Positions 43,277 to 52,248 of a stretch of DNA of 64,000 nt are shown here, one piece after another (positions within the stretch are counted from its first letter, which is position 1; the number at the start of each line of letters is the position of its first letter). The stretch is from NCBI RefSeq assembly GCF_014201145.1, contig NZ_JACHDP010000001.1:1054001-1118000 (forward strand), given 5' to 3'. The translations under genes and the position numbers were made by a program. The stretch is from Micromonospora parathelypteridis (lineage in GTDB: Bacteria > Actinomycetota > Actinomycetes > Mycobacteriales > Micromonosporaceae). Under the pieces are notes generated by a model. The model was not told where the DNA came from. It did not search any database and worked only from the letters and a program-made list of their open reading frames with translations.

Positions 43277-45499
43277 TTAGCCGCGACGGTTGTTCAGCCA
43301 GCGTTGCAGGAGGTCGCCGGGGTCTTCCTCGGTGGGCTGCTGCTCGCGGTCCGGGGCCTTCGGGCGGTCCACCGGGCGGTGCGGGTCGCCCGCCAGTTCG
43401 TGGCTGGGCGCGGCGAACGTCTTCTCCGGCTGGCCCTTGACGGCGGTGGCGATGACCCGGGCGACCGCGTCGATCACCTTGGTCTGCACCGCGGAGCCCA
43501 CCTCGTCGGCCGGGTCGTCCGGGTTGGCGGCGATGCCGGCCACCGCGACCTGCGGGGTGAAGCCGACGAACGTCTCGGTGGAGTTCTGCTCCGAGCTACC
43601 CGTCTTACCGGCCACCGGCCGGCCGTCGAGGATGTCGTTGACACCGGTGGCCGTGCCGCCGTTGCACTGCCCGAACGCCGACTGCTGGCCCACCGGGCAG
43701 CGAGCGGCGTCGGTCGCGGCACGGGCGACGTCGGCGTCGAGGACCCGCTTGCAGGACGGCTGCCCGACCGGCACCTTCTCACCGTTCGCGGCGGTCACCG
43801 AGACCACCGGCACCGGCGTGCAGTAGGTGCCTTCGGCGGCCACCGTGGCGTACGCGTTCGCCAGGTCCAGCGGGGTGGTGGCGGCCACGCCGAGGGTGAA
43901 CGAACCCCAGTTGGCGGCGTTGTCCTTGGCGAAGGCGGCGTCCGAGTCGGCGCGGAAGGTGATGCCGAGCCGCTGCGCCATCTCGACCACCTTGTCCTGG
44001 CCGACCTGCTCGGCCAACCAGACGAAGTAGGTGTTCACCGAGCGGCCGAAGCCGTCCCACATCATCCGGTACCCGTCCATCCAGTCCGGGTTGGCGTTCG
44101 CCGGGCACCAGTGGCCGTCACAGCTGCCCGGACCCTCGGCGGCGTACCGGGTGGGGAGCTTGGCGGGCGCGTCGAAGCCGGTGGAGAGGGTACGGCCCGC
44201 CTCCAGCGCGGCGAGCATGGTGAACAGCTTGAACGTCGAACCCGCCTGGTACCCGTGGACGCTCGTCCCGCCGGAGATCAGCGGGTTGACGGTGTTCGGG
44301 TAGTTGGCCTGCCCGGCCGGGTTGTCGGCCAGGCTGTAGTGCCGGTTGACCGCCATAGCCAACACCTGCCCGGTGCCCGGCTGGACCGCCGCGATCGGCA
44401 GGGCACGCTTGTTGTCGTACCCGTAGACCTTGGTGGCCTGCTGCTGCGCGGTCGCCTGGACCTTCGGGTCGAGCGAGGTGATCACGGTGTAGCCACCCGA
44501 GCGCAGAGCCTGCTCGCGCTCCGCGACGGTCGCCCCGAACGCCGGCTGTGCCACCCACCACCGGCGCAGGTAGTCGCAGAAGTAGCCCCAGTCGTCGTGG
44601 CCCTGGGAGACGGCGGTACAGCCGTTGGGCTGGGCGGTCGGATGCAGGGCCAGCGGCTCCGCCTTGGCCTGGGCGGCCTGTGCGGCGGTGATCGAGCCGG
44701 TGGCGACCATCGAGTCCAGCACGTACGACCGGCGGGCCAACGCGTCGTCGGAGTTCCCGTCGATCGGGCTGTACGCGTCCGGGGACTGCACCAGGCCGGC
44801 GAGCAGGGCCGACTCGGCGAGGGTCAACTGCGCCGGGGGCTTACCGAAGTAGCGCTGACTGGCCGCCGCGACCCCGTACGCGCCGGAGCCGAAGTAGGCG
44901 ATGTTCAGGTACCGGTCGAGGATCTCGTCCTTGCCGAGGCTCTTGTCCAGCGCGCTCGCGTACCGGATCTCCTGGATCTTGCGGCCGACGGTGGGGTCGG
45001 TCGCGGCGGCGCGCTCCTCGGCGGTGCGGGTGGGGTCGGTCTTCAGGACGTTACGGACGTACTGCATGGTCAGGGTCGAGCCGCCCTGCTCGGTGCCGCC
45101 GCCCTTGACATTGGCCACCAGTGCCCGGGCGAGGCCGCGCAGGTCCGCGCCACCGTGGTCGTAGAAGCGCCGGTCCTCGGCCGCCACGATCGCCTGCCGC
45201 ATCACCGGTGCGATGTCCGCCAAGGCGACGTCGGTGCGGTTCACGTCGTAGAACGTCGTGATCAGCGTCTTGCCGTCGTTGGCGTAGAGGTACGAGCGCT
45301 GCGGCGTGGCCGGGGTGCGCAGCGAGGCGGGCAACGAGGCGTACGACGCGAGCGCCGAGCGGGCTGTGAACCCGAGCAGCAGGTTGCCCGGCAGTGCGGC
45401 GACTGCCAGGGCAAGCCCGGCCAGCAAGCCGGCGAGCAGCACGGTGAACAGCCGCGACAGCGGCGAGCGGGGGGCGGCCATGCTCCCCAGGATTGCCAT
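43277..45499 (-). CDS. Class A penicillin-binding protein (bifunctional transglycosylase/transpeptidase)
   Basis: A 740-residue PBP. A cytoplasmic N-terminus and one membrane span 'LLAGLLAGLALAVAALPGNL' are followed by the GT51 glycosyltransferase ('AIVAAEDRRFYDHGGADLRG' with the catalytic Glu and 'GGSTLTMQYVRNVL'), then the transpeptidase with SxxK in 'YQAGSTFKLFTML', SxN in 'SVNTYF' and KTG in 'VAGKTGSSE'. It polymerises and crosslinks peptidoglycan outside the membrane. The canonical GGSTLTQQ has Met for the first Gln here. Starts at 45499 and 45481 are both possible. The tail after KTG is charged and disordered. Confidence 0.88.
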   Translation of the reverse strand: MAILGSMAAPRSPLSRLFTVLLAGLLAGLALAVAALPGNLLLGFTARSALASYASLPASLRTPATPQRSYLYANDGKTLITTFYDVNRTDVALADIAPVMRQAIVAAEDRRFYDHGGADLRGLARALVANVKGGGTEQGGSTLTMQYVRNVLKTDPTRTAEERAAATDPTVGRKIQEIRYASALDKSLGKDEILDRYLNIAYFGSGAYGVAAASQRYFGKPPAQLTLAESALLAGLVQSPDAYSPIDGNSDDALARRSYVLDSMVATGSITAAQAAQAKAEPLALHPTAQPNGCTAVSQGHDDWGYFCDYLRRWWVAQPAFGATVAEREQALRSGGYTVITSLDPKVQATAQQQATKVYGYDNKRALPIAAVQPGTGQVLAMAVNRHYSLADNPAGQANYPNTVNPLISGGTSVHGYQAGSTFKLFTMLAALEAGRTLSTGFDAPAKLPTRYAAEGPGSCDGHWCPANANPDWMDGYRMMWDGFGRSVNTYFVWLAEQVGQDKVVEMAQRLGITFRADSDAAFAKDNAANWGSFTLGVAATTPLDLANAYATVAAEGTYCTPVPVVSVTAANGEKVPVGQPSCKRVLDADVARAATDAARCPVGQQSAFGQCNGGTATGVNDILDGRPVAGKTGSSEQNSTETFVGFTPQVAVAGIAANPDDPADEVGSAVQTKVIDAVARVIATAVKGQPEKTFAAPSHELAGDPHRPVDRPKAPDREQQPTEEDPGDLLQRWLNNRRG

Positions 45500-45605
45500 G
45501 AAAGCCGCTAACCGACCAGCCCCGCAGCCCAATTGTCAGCAACTTCACGGCCCCCCACCAGCCAATCCCCACCCAGCCGCGCCCGCCCAGCCCGCGCCTC
45601 GCACT

Positions 45606-45666
45606 GTTGATCATGAAGTTATTGTCACGACACGCCGAGGCCAAGGGCAATAACTTCATGATCAAC
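45606..45666. repeat. Dispersed palindrome family B, copy 2
   Basis: A 61-bp inverted repeat with arms GTTGATCATGAAGTTATTG and its exact complement. It is the same length as, and nearly identical in the arms to, the copy at 36935-36995, but the loop is unrelated. It lies 51 bp after the stop of the minus-strand gene at 45717-46484, before the PBP gene. Confidence 0.88.
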
Positions 45667-45716
45667 GGGGACGGGAGGCGAGGGCGGCCGGGCCGCGGGG
45701 CTGGGCTGGCCGACGG

Positions 45717-46484
45717 TCAGGGGTTTGGGGTGCTTAGGCTGGCGCTGGCGGCGTCTCGTGCGGTTTCGCGGGGCATCAGGCGGCCGGAGCGGTAGCCGAT
45801 GCCGATGCCGGCGATCAGTACGAAGATCGCGCCGAACGTCTGCAGCGAACCAACCAGGGCGCCGCCCAGGCCGAGAAGTGGCGCGGCGATGATCAGCATG
45901 ACTCCGTCGCCGAGGCTGAAGGTGCCCGAGCGGGCGACCGCCCACCCGGTGAGGAACCAGCCCACGCTGTAGAACGTGGCGCCGACCAGGACCAGTGACC
46001 GCGCGGTGGTGCCGAAGACCGGCGTCTGCTCGGCGAGCCCGGCGAAGGGCAGCATCAGCACGGTGCCGGCGATGCTGACCAGCAGTCCGGCGGCGGCCAC
46101 CCGGCGGCTGCGGGTCGCGGCCAGCAGCCCGGTGAGGGCCAGCAGCGCGAGCAGGCCGAGCCAGACCGCCGCCACCCAACCGATCAGGTACACCGCCTGG
46201 CCGTCGGCCGGGTAGGGGTCGTTGCCCACCCCTCCGTCACTGGCCATCGCCACCGCGCCGTAGAGGATGGCGTACGCGGGCAGCAGCCACACGGCCGCCC
46301 GCGCGAACCGACGCACCGACCAGGCCCAGCTGGCGTTCGTGGCCGGACCGGCGGGGGTCGGCTCGCCGACGAACGGCAGTACGCCGAACCCGCCACCGCT
46401 GCTCCGGGAGCCCAGCGGGGCGACCGGGTCGTGTGCGCCGGGCACCGGGGCCGAGGACCACATCCGATTCGCCGGATCCTTCAT
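45717..46484 (-). CDS. Hypothetical multi-span membrane protein
   Basis: A 255-residue protein with a Pro/Gly-rich cytoplasmic N-terminus (about 50 residues) and about six membrane spans, among them 'AAVWLLPAYAILYGAVAM', 'WVAAVWLGLLALLALTGLLA' and 'TFGAIFVLIAGIGIGYRSG'. ATG 46484 is preceded by GAGGTGA. I recognise no family or catalytic motif. It is transcribed alone, with a family B palindrome just downstream. Confidence 0.6.
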   Translation of the reverse strand: MKDPANRMWSSAPVPGAHDPVAPLGSRSSGGGFGVLPFVGEPTPAGPATNASWAWSVRRFARAAVWLLPAYAILYGAVAMASDGGVGNDPYPADGQAVYLIGWVAAVWLGLLALLALTGLLAATRSRRVAAAGLLVSIAGTVLMLPFAGLAEQTPVFGTTARSLVLVGATFYSVGWFLTGWAVARSGTFSLGDGVMLIIAAPLLGLGGALVGSLQTFGAIFVLIAGIGIGYRSGRLMPRETARDAASASLSTPNP

Positions 46485-46635
46485 GCGTCACCTCGCTCGT
46501 CCGCGAGTGGTGCGAGACGCGCCGGGGCGCCCCGATTGCCTGGTCACCACCCGTCCTAGGACCGATCGTGGCAGGCGTCGGAGCGCCCCATGAGTCTTTC
46601 TCGTATTTACCCGGCCGGCCGGCCGGCGTACTGGA

Positions 46636-47742
46636 TCAGCCGCGCTCGCGCTGGTCGGCCGGGTCCTCGACCAGGCTGGCCGGGGAGACCGGCTCCGGAG
46701 CGGGCAGCCCCTGCGGCCCCTTGCTGCCGGTGGCCTGCGCCTCGGCGACGCGTACCTCGTCGTGGATCTGCTGAGCGGCCGCCGCCGCGGCCTGCGCCGC
46801 CTCCGCGGCCTCGCGCTCGACCTGGCTCGCCTGGTCGGCCGCCTCCGGCGCGGGGAGATCCCCCACCATCTGGCTCAGCCCGCCGAGCGCGCCACCCATG
46901 CCCTCCAACGCCTTGGTCAGCTCGGCCGGGATGATCCAGACCTTGTTGGCGCTGCCCTGGGCGATCTGCGGCAGGGCCTGCAGGTACTGGTAGGCGAGCA
47001 CCTTCTGGCTCGGGTTCGCCTGGTGGATCGCGTCGAAGACCGTCCGAATCGCCTTCGCCTGACCCTCGGCCTGCAGGATCCGGGCCTGCCGGTCACCGTC
47101 GGCCCGCAACACCGCCGACTGCTTGTCACCCTCGGCGGTGAGGATCACCGACTGCTTGTGGCCCTCGGCGGTGAGGATCGCCGCACGGCGGTCCCGCTCG
47201 GCGCGCATCTGCTTCTCCATCGAGTCGCGGATGCTGGCCGGCGGCTCGATCGCCTTGATCTCGACCCGGGTCACCTTGATGCCCCAGCGGCCGGTGGTCT
47301 CGTCCAGCACGCCCGAGAGGTGCCGGTTGATCTCGTCGCGACTGGTCAGCGCCCGCTCCAGGTCCAGCGAGCCGATCACGTTACGCAGCGTGGTGACGGT
47401 CAACTGCTCGATGGCCTGCAGGAAGCTGGAGATCTCGTAGGTCGCCCGGACCGAGTCGACTACCTTGAAGTAGAGCACCGTGTCGATCGAGACCACGAGG
47501 TTGTCCGAGGTGATCACCGGCTGCGGCGGGAAGCTGACCACCTGCTCCCGCATGTCGACCTTGGTGCGGACCGCGTCGATGAACGGCACCAGCAGGTTGA
47601 GGCCGGGGCTGAGGGTGCGCTTGTACTTGCCGAGCCGTTCCACCACGTCCTGGCGTTGCTGCGGCACGATCCGCACCGCCTTGGCCAGTGTCACCACGGC
47701 GATCAACGCCACCGCGAGCACGAGCACGCCTATGACCGTCAT
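46636..47742 (-). CDS. SPFH (stomatin/QmcA-like) membrane protein
   Basis: A 368-residue stomatin-type protein. The N-terminal span is 'VIGVLVLAVALIAVVTLAK', the SPFH domain covers 'VPQQRQDVVERLGKYKRTLS' to 'IKAIEPPASIRDSMEKQMRA', then a coiled-coil with repeated 'AEGHKQSVILTAEGDKQSAV', and an Ala/Gln-rich tail. It oligomerises into membrane microdomain scaffolds. ATG 47742 is six bases after GAGAGGGTG; GTG 47751 is also in frame. It forms an operon with the NfeD gene upstream, the usual SPFH-NfeD pairing. Confidence 0.88.
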   Translation of the reverse strand: MTVIGVLVLAVALIAVVTLAKAVRIVPQQRQDVVERLGKYKRTLSPGLNLLVPFIDAVRTKVDMREQVVSFPPQPVITSDNLVVSIDTVLYFKVVDSVRATYEISSFLQAIEQLTVTTLRNVIGSLDLERALTSRDEINRHLSGVLDETTGRWGIKVTRVEIKAIEPPASIRDSMEKQMRAERDRRAAILTAEGHKQSVILTAEGDKQSAVLRADGDRQARILQAEGQAKAIRTVFDAIHQANPSQKVLAYQYLQALPQIAQGSANKVWIIPAELTKALEGMGGALGGLSQMVGDLPAPEAADQASQVEREAAEAAQAAAAAAQQIHDEVRVAEAQATGSKGPQGLPAPEPVSPASLVEDPADQRERG

Positions 47743-47747
47743 CCCGT

Positions 47748-48221
47748 TCACCCTCTCGCTTCCGGCAGCTCACCGGCGGAAGAAATATCGTCCTGCCAAA
47801 CCAGGGCTGTCGCGCCCCGGACCTTTATCACCCGAACCCGCTGACCAGGTTCAAAACTCTGCGTCGTGTCGTACGAGCGGGCGCTCCACAGCTCCCCGTC
47901 GATCTTGACGAGGCCGTGCTCGGCGTCCACCCGTTCCAGCACCAGCGCCGTGGAGCCCTCGATCGCCTCGACGCCGAACGGCTGCTCGCCGCTCTCCAGC
48001 GCGGAACGGCGGTGCCGGCGGATGACCGGCCGGGCCGCCACCAGACTCAACGCCGACACCACCGCGAAGACCAGCGCCTGCACGGCCACCGGCGCGCCAA
48101 GCGCGGCAGCGCCGGCAGCGGCGAACGCGCCGACCCCGAACAGGATCAGAAACAGCGTCGTCGTGAAGATCTCGGCGACCGCCAGCAACACACCCAACAC
48201 GATCCACACCACGGCGTCCAC
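47748..48221 (-). CDS. NfeD family membrane protein
   Basis: A 157-residue short NfeD. Membrane spans are 'VVWIVLGVLLAVAEIFTTT', 'LFLILFGVGAFAAAGAAAL' and 'AVQALVFAVVSALSLVAARP', followed by a C-terminal OB-fold beta domain ('GEQPFGVEAIEGSTALVLE' to 'RVRVIKVRGATALVWQ'). It lacks the protease domain of long NfeD proteins. GTG 48221 is the most likely start. It overlaps or abuts the SPFH gene. NfeD partners probably bind and regulate the SPFH assembly. Confidence 0.85.
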   Translation of the reverse strand: MDAVVWIVLGVLLAVAEIFTTTLFLILFGVGAFAAAGAAALGAPVAVQALVFAVVSALSLVAARPVIRRHRRSALESGEQPFGVEAIEGSTALVLERVDAEHGLVKIDGELWSARSYDTTQSFEPGQRVRVIKVRGATALVWQDDISSAGELPEARG

Positions 48222-48341
48222 ACCACGATCGTGACACGCAAATGCACGCGCGGCCGCCCCGCGAAGATCAGTAGGCTCGGCGAGGCCCTTTCCGGCCCAC
48301 CAAAACACCACGATTCGGCGGCCCGACCCGAGGAGATCCCG

Positions 48342-49655
48342 TTGACCCTGCTGCCCGAGACCGCCCGACAGATCGACGCCAAGGTCGCCCAGTCGCAGAT
48401 CGACGGTCGCGCCCCGTCGCTGGTGCTGGGCGTGGTCCGCGACGGCGCGCTGGCCCATCTCGCCGCCGCCGGCGAGCACCCCCGTCCGGACGTCGACCTG
48501 CAGTACCGGCTGGGCTCGATCAGCAAGACGATGACCGCCGCCCTGATCATGCAGATGCGCGACGCCGGACGGCTGACCCTGGACGACCCGCTGGAACGGC
48601 ACCTGCCCGGCACCGGTCTGGGCGCGCTCACCCTGCGCCAGTTGCTCGGGCACGCCAGCGGTATCCAGCGCGAACCCGACGGGGACTGGTGGGAGCGGAC
48701 GGCGGGCGTCGACCTCACCACCCTGCTCGCCGGGCTGACCGCCGACAAGATCGCCTACCCGCCGCACCTCACCTACCACTACTCCAATCTGGCGTACGGG
48801 CTGCTCGGCGGGTTGCTCGAACGACTCAGCGGGATGCCCTGGTTCGACCTGCTCAACGAACGGCTCCTCGGCCCGCTGGGCATGCGCCGCACCACGTACG
48901 CGGCCACCGAGCCGTACGCCCGCGGCTACGTCGTACACCCCTGGCACGACACGCTGCGCGAGGAACCCCGGACCGACACCGGTGCGATGGCCCCCGCCGG
49001 GCAGCTCTGGTCGACGATCGAGGACCTGGGCCGATGGGCCGCGTTCCTGGCCGACCCCGACCCGTCGGTGCTGGCCGCCGAGACGGTGACCGAGATGTGC
49101 TCGCCCGTGGTGATGGGCGACCTGGAGGCCTGGACCCACGGGCACGGTCTCGGGGTGGAGCTCTTCCGGGAAGAAAACCGGGTGTACGCCGGGCACGGCG
49201 GATCGATGCCCGGCTACATCGCCTCGCTGGCCGTGCACCGGCCCACCCGCACCGCCGTGGTCGGCTTCGCCAACTCGTACGGCCTGCGCACCGGCCACCT
49301 CGGCGCGCTCGGCCGGCAACTGCTCACCCTCGTGCTGGACCGCGAACCCGCGCCGGTCACCCCGTGGCGGCCGGCCGCCAGCGCCCCGCCCGCCGAGTTG
49401 GCCGAGCTGACCGGCCGCTGGTGGTGGATGGGCTCCGAGATCGAGGTGACCGCGGACCCCGCCGGGGACCTGCACGCCGGCCCGGTCGGCGCGCCGGACC
49501 TCCGCTTCGTCGCCGAGGGCCCGGACCGGTGGCGGGGTCGAGCGGGTGGACAGGACGGCGAGATCCTCACGGTGCGACGTGACGAGCAGGGCCGGGCGGT
49601 CGCCCTGGACATCGCGACGTTCGTCCACACCCGCACCCCGGACCAGGAGCCCTGA
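48342..49655 (+). CDS. Serine hydrolase, class C beta-lactamase-like family
   Basis: A 437-residue protein. 'YRLGSISKTMTAALIMQM' has the SxxK nucleophile motif, 'YHYSNLAYGLLGGLLERLSG' the YxN motif, and 'VYAGHGGSMPGYIASLAV' the HxG motif replacing KTG. A C-terminal lipocalin-like domain follows after about residue 345. It starts with TTG at 48342, after AGGAG at 48331-48335; no better codon is in range. There is no clear signal peptide, so it may be a cytoplasmic esterase or peptidase rather than a beta-lactamase. TAGGCT at 48272-48277 is a possible -10. Confidence 0.82.
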   Translation: MTLLPETARQIDAKVAQSQIDGRAPSLVLGVVRDGALAHLAAAGEHPRPDVDLQYRLGSISKTMTAALIMQMRDAGRLTLDDPLERHLPGTGLGALTLRQLLGHASGIQREPDGDWWERTAGVDLTTLLAGLTADKIAYPPHLTYHYSNLAYGLLGGLLERLSGMPWFDLLNERLLGPLGMRRTTYAATEPYARGYVVHPWHDTLREEPRTDTGAMAPAGQLWSTIEDLGRWAAFLADPDPSVLAAETVTEMCSPVVMGDLEAWTHGHGLGVELFREENRVYAGHGGSMPGYIASLAVHRPTRTAVVGFANSYGLRTGHLGALGRQLLTLVLDREPAPVTPWRPAASAPPAELAELTGRWWWMGSEIEVTADPAGDLHAGPVGAPDLRFVAEGPDRWRGRAGGQDGEILTVRRDEQGRAVALDIATFVHTRTPDQEP

Positions 49656-49735
49656 GTCACGCGCTGCCCCGTCCGGTGCGGGACACCCGTGGTTCGCCCC
49701 CACCGCACAGCGCGCGGCGGGGGCGAACCGGCGGG

Positions 49736-50548
49736 TCAGGCTGGCTCGGTGACGAAGTCGATCAGGCGTTCCATGGCGTTGATCAACGGGGTTTCCACGT
49801 CGGCGAAGCTGTTCACCCGGGACAGGATGTGCCGCCACATGTCGGCCGGCTCGGCTACCCCGAGGGCCGCGCAGACCCCCTCCTTCCACGGCCGCCCCGG
49901 CGGCACCACCGGCCACGCCGCGATGCCCAGCGCCGCCGGCTTGACCGCCTGCCAGACATCCACGTACGGGTGTCCGGTCACCAGCACGAAGGGCGAGTTC
50001 ACGCGAGCCACGATCCGGCTCTCCTTGCTGCCCGGCACGAGGTGGTCGACGAGCACGCCGAGTCGTCGGGTCGGGCCGGGGCCGAAGTCGCGTACCTCGG
50101 TGTCGAGGGCGTCGATACCGTCCAACGGCTCCACGACCACGCCCTCGATCCGCAGGTCGTCACCCCAGATCCGCTCGACCAGCGCGGCGTCGTGGATGCC
50201 TTCCACCCAGATCCTGCTGGCCTTCGCGACCTGAGCCTTCACGTTGTCCACGGCCACCGAGCCGGACGCGGTACGCCGACGGGCCGCCGGCACCGTCGGG
50301 CGGGTCGGGCGGCGCAGCGTCACCGGTGAACCGTCGAGCAGGAACGCCGCTGGGAGCAGCGGGAAGTTGCGTCGTCGGCCATGCCGATCCTCCAGGACCG
50401 CGGCACCGGCCTCGAAGCCCACCACCGCTCCGCAGAACCCGGAGTCGGCATCCTCCACGACGAGATCCGGTTCGGCGTCCACCTCGGGGGTGACCTTCCG
50501 CCGCCGCCAGTCCCCCGCCAACACGTCCTCGCCGTATCGCCCCGCCAT
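49736..50548 (-). CDS. DUF3097 family protein
   Basis: A 270-residue actinobacterial protein of unknown function. It begins 'MAGRYGEDVLAGDWRRRKVT', with 'LVVEDADSGFCGAVVGFEAG' and 'VWVEGIHDAALVERIWGDDL'-like sequence, the family hallmark that resembles a Toprim-like element (EGxxD, then 'LGVLVDHLVPGSKE'). ATG 50548 has no ribosome site, but TAGCGT on the minus strand ends 7 bp before it, so the message is probably leaderless. The family is widely conserved in actinobacteria. The function is not known. Confidence 0.8.
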   Translation of the reverse strand: MAGRYGEDVLAGDWRRRKVTPEVDAEPDLVVEDADSGFCGAVVGFEAGAAVLEDRHGRRRNFPLLPAAFLLDGSPVTLRRPTRPTVPAARRRTASGSVAVDNVKAQVAKASRIWVEGIHDAALVERIWGDDLRIEGVVVEPLDGIDALDTEVRDFGPGPTRRLGVLVDHLVPGSKESRIVARVNSPFVLVTGHPYVDVWQAVKPAALGIAAWPVVPPGRPWKEGVCAALGVAEPADMWRHILSRVNSFADVETPLINAMERLIDFVTEPA

Positions 50549-50669
50549 GGCGATCACGCTAACCCCCGCACCACCCCCCTCGCCCCCGACACACCGCCCC
50601 ACCCCATCCCCCGCTCCCACCCCCACCCACGCCCCCACCCATGCCGACGCCGACGCCGTCGCCGTCGCC

Positions 50670-50745
50670 GTCGATCATGCAGTTGTGGTGCCTCACGAAA
50701 CGCCCGCAATCAGCAGCTTTCGCCCACCACGACTCCATGATCGAC
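50670..50745. repeat. Dispersed palindrome, diverged family B copy
   Basis: The arms GTCGATCATGCAGTTGTGGTG (50670-50690) and 50725-50745 pair at 19 of 21 positions, with a 34-nt loop. The outer GATCATGxAGTT matches family B. Unlike the other copies it lies between divergent genes, so it cannot be a terminator for either neighbour. Confidence 0.75.
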
Positions 50746-50767
50746 GGGGTGGGCAGGGCGGAGGCGG

Positions 50768-51081
50768 GGTTGAGGGTGGTGAGCGCGGGGTGGCGCGGGG
50801 GTTGAGGGTGGTAAGCGCGGGGTGGCGCGGGGTTGAGGGTGGTAAGCGCGGGGTGGCGCGGGGGTTGAGGGTGGTAAGCGCGGGGTGGCGCGGGGTTGAG
50901 GGTGGTAAGCGCGGGGTGGCGCGGGGGTTGAGGGTGGTAAGCGCGGGGTGGCGCGGGGTTGAGGGTGGTAAGCGCGGGGTGGCGCGGGGTTGAGGGTGGT
51001 GAGCGCGGGGTGGCGCGGGGTTGAGGGTGGTGAGCGCGGGGTGGCGCGGGGGTTGAGGGTGGTGAGCGCGGGGGGTGGGGG
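50768..51081 (+). repeat. Minisatellite: ten copies of a 31/32-bp unit
   Basis: Units starting GGTTGAGGGTGG begin at 50768, 50800, 50831, 50863, 50894, 50926, 50957, 50988, 51019 and 51051. Spacing alternates 32, 31, 32, 31, 32, 31 and then 31, 31, 32. The outer copies carry GTGAGC where the inner ones carry GTAAGC. It lies in the 690-bp gap between the DUF3097 gene and the next gene. I see no coding function, because unit lengths are not multiples of three. Confidence 0.95.
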
Positions 51082-51160
51082 TGGCGGGGGGGTGGTGGGG
51101 GTGGCGCGGACGTGGGATGGCGGGGGCGTGGGGTGGGGCTGGGGTGGGGATTCGGGGCGA
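51066..51160 (+). other. G-run-rich stretch with G-quadruplex potential
   Basis: Directly after the minisatellite come many runs of three to seven Gs separated by one to four bases (for example GGGGGGTGGGGGTGGCGGGG). On the other side of the repeat (50565-50650) the plus strand is C-rich in the same way. It ends about 45 bp upstream of a promoter. Quadruplex folding is inferred from composition only. Confidence 0.6.
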
Positions 51161-51202
51161 AGGGGGCAGTTCGGGGCAGGCCGGGCGACCGGAGCGGCAG
51201 TC

Positions 51203-51232
51203 GAGACAGGGCCGGTCGTGACCACGTACCCT
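51203..51232 (+). promoter_or_regulatory. Promoter of a leaderless gene
   Basis: GAGACA (51203-51208), an 18-bp spacer and TACCCT (51227-51232) precede ATG 51239 by 6 bp. This predicts a leaderless transcript. The start codon has no ribosome site. Confidence 0.5.
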
Positions 51233-51238
51233 TTCGGC

Positions 51239-52033
51239 ATGTCCACCCCCGCAACGGGCGCGGCCACACTCACGCCGCGCCGGTCGAGCCGGTTCGTTGC
51301 CTGGGTGCGCGCGTGGCGCGCCGGGTTGGTGCCGTACGACGAGGTCGCCGACGCCATCGCCGGCGACGAGGAGCACCTTGTTGCGGACGCCCCCGGCACC
51401 TGGACCGACGTCCCGCTGAGTGCCGCGCTGCCGACCCTGGCCAAGCTCTCCCCGGACGACATCCGCCTGGTGCTGCCCGCGCCCGGCGACCCCCGAGGGC
51501 TGCCCGGTCCGGGCGACTTCGCCGGGGCGGCGCTGGTCACGGGCGAGGCGGTGGTCGCGGGCGGGCTCGGCCTGATTCCCCAGGTGCGGATGCACACCTC
51601 CGGCTCGGGGGACTGTTTCGAGACGGTGCTCTGGCGGGTCTACCCGCTGCCGGCCAACGCGCCCGCCGCCTCACTCTCACTGCCAGGCGCGGCCGAGGCG
51701 GAGGCCGAGCTGGCCGCCGCGCTGGCCGAGACGACCGCCGCGCTGACCCGTCTCGACGTGGCCCAGTGGCGACCCGAACTGGCCGGTGCGCTGGCCGCGC
51801 TGCGCCGCCCGGACGGCGCCACCGACCTGCCACCGGGCTTCGATCCGCGAGCCCGCCGGCTCTTCGCCCGGGCCGCAGTGCTCGACCGGGTGCTCGCGTT
51901 GGCCGGGCACGCCGCGCCCGGCGGCGCGATCAACAACTACGAGGCGCAGCAACGGGATGCGGCCCTGCGCCCACTCACCGCGGCCTGCCGCCAGGCGCTG
52001 GTGGCCGCCTGCAACGCCCCGCTACGCCCCTGA
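51239..52033 (+). CDS. Conserved hypothetical protein
   Basis: A 264-residue soluble protein. The N-terminal part has 'RFVAWVRAWRAGLVPYDEVA' and 'LPTLAKLSPDDIRLVLPAPG', then 'GAALVTGEAVVAGGLGLIPQ' and a long helical C-terminal half. There is no signal peptide or membrane span, and no catalytic motif I recognise. Codon use is ordinary. The start ATG 51239 is supported by the promoter spacing. The gene is isolated, with the minisatellite upstream and a palindrome plus a second tandem array downstream. Confidence 0.6.
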   Translation: MSTPATGAATLTPRRSSRFVAWVRAWRAGLVPYDEVADAIAGDEEHLVADAPGTWTDVPLSAALPTLAKLSPDDIRLVLPAPGDPRGLPGPGDFAGAALVTGEAVVAGGLGLIPQVRMHTSGSGDCFETVLWRVYPLPANAPAASLSLPGAAEAEAELAAALAETTAALTRLDVAQWRPELAGALAALRRPDGATDLPPGFDPRARRLFARAAVLDRVLALAGHAAPGGAINNYEAQQRDAALRPLTAACRQALVAACNAPLRP

Positions 52034-52170
52034 CCGCACTCTGCTGCGCGACCGCACCCCGCCCCGCCGCACCCCGCCGCACCCCCGACGGCGCTGCCCG
52101 CACCCCCGACGGCGCTGCCCGCACCCCGCCGCACCCGCGCCACGCCGCGGCGTAGCCGGGCGGACCCAGG

Positions 52171-52248
52171 CATGATCGCGCTCGATCCAGGATGTAGTGG
52201 CCTCCTGGTCCGAGGGTTACCACTACATCCTGGTTGCAGCGCGATCAG
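52171..52248. repeat. Dispersed palindrome family A, copy 3
   Basis: The left arm from 52171 starts CATGATCGCGCTCGATCC and ends GATGTAGTGG. The right arm (52220-52248) is its near-complement. It shares the inner GGATGTAGT and outer GATCGYGCT with the copies at 8041 and 31124. It sits in the 538-bp gap between convergent genes and abuts the 9-bp array. Confidence 0.85.

Noticed and set aside
47916..48341. N-terminal extension of the serine hydrolase to 579 codons
   Set aside because: The extra region is antisense to NfeD. The TTG at 48342 has a good ribosome site and starts at the normal family N-terminus.
50768..51081. CRISPR array
   Set aside because: Units are contiguous 31/32-bp repeats with no unique spacers, and no cas gene is nearby.
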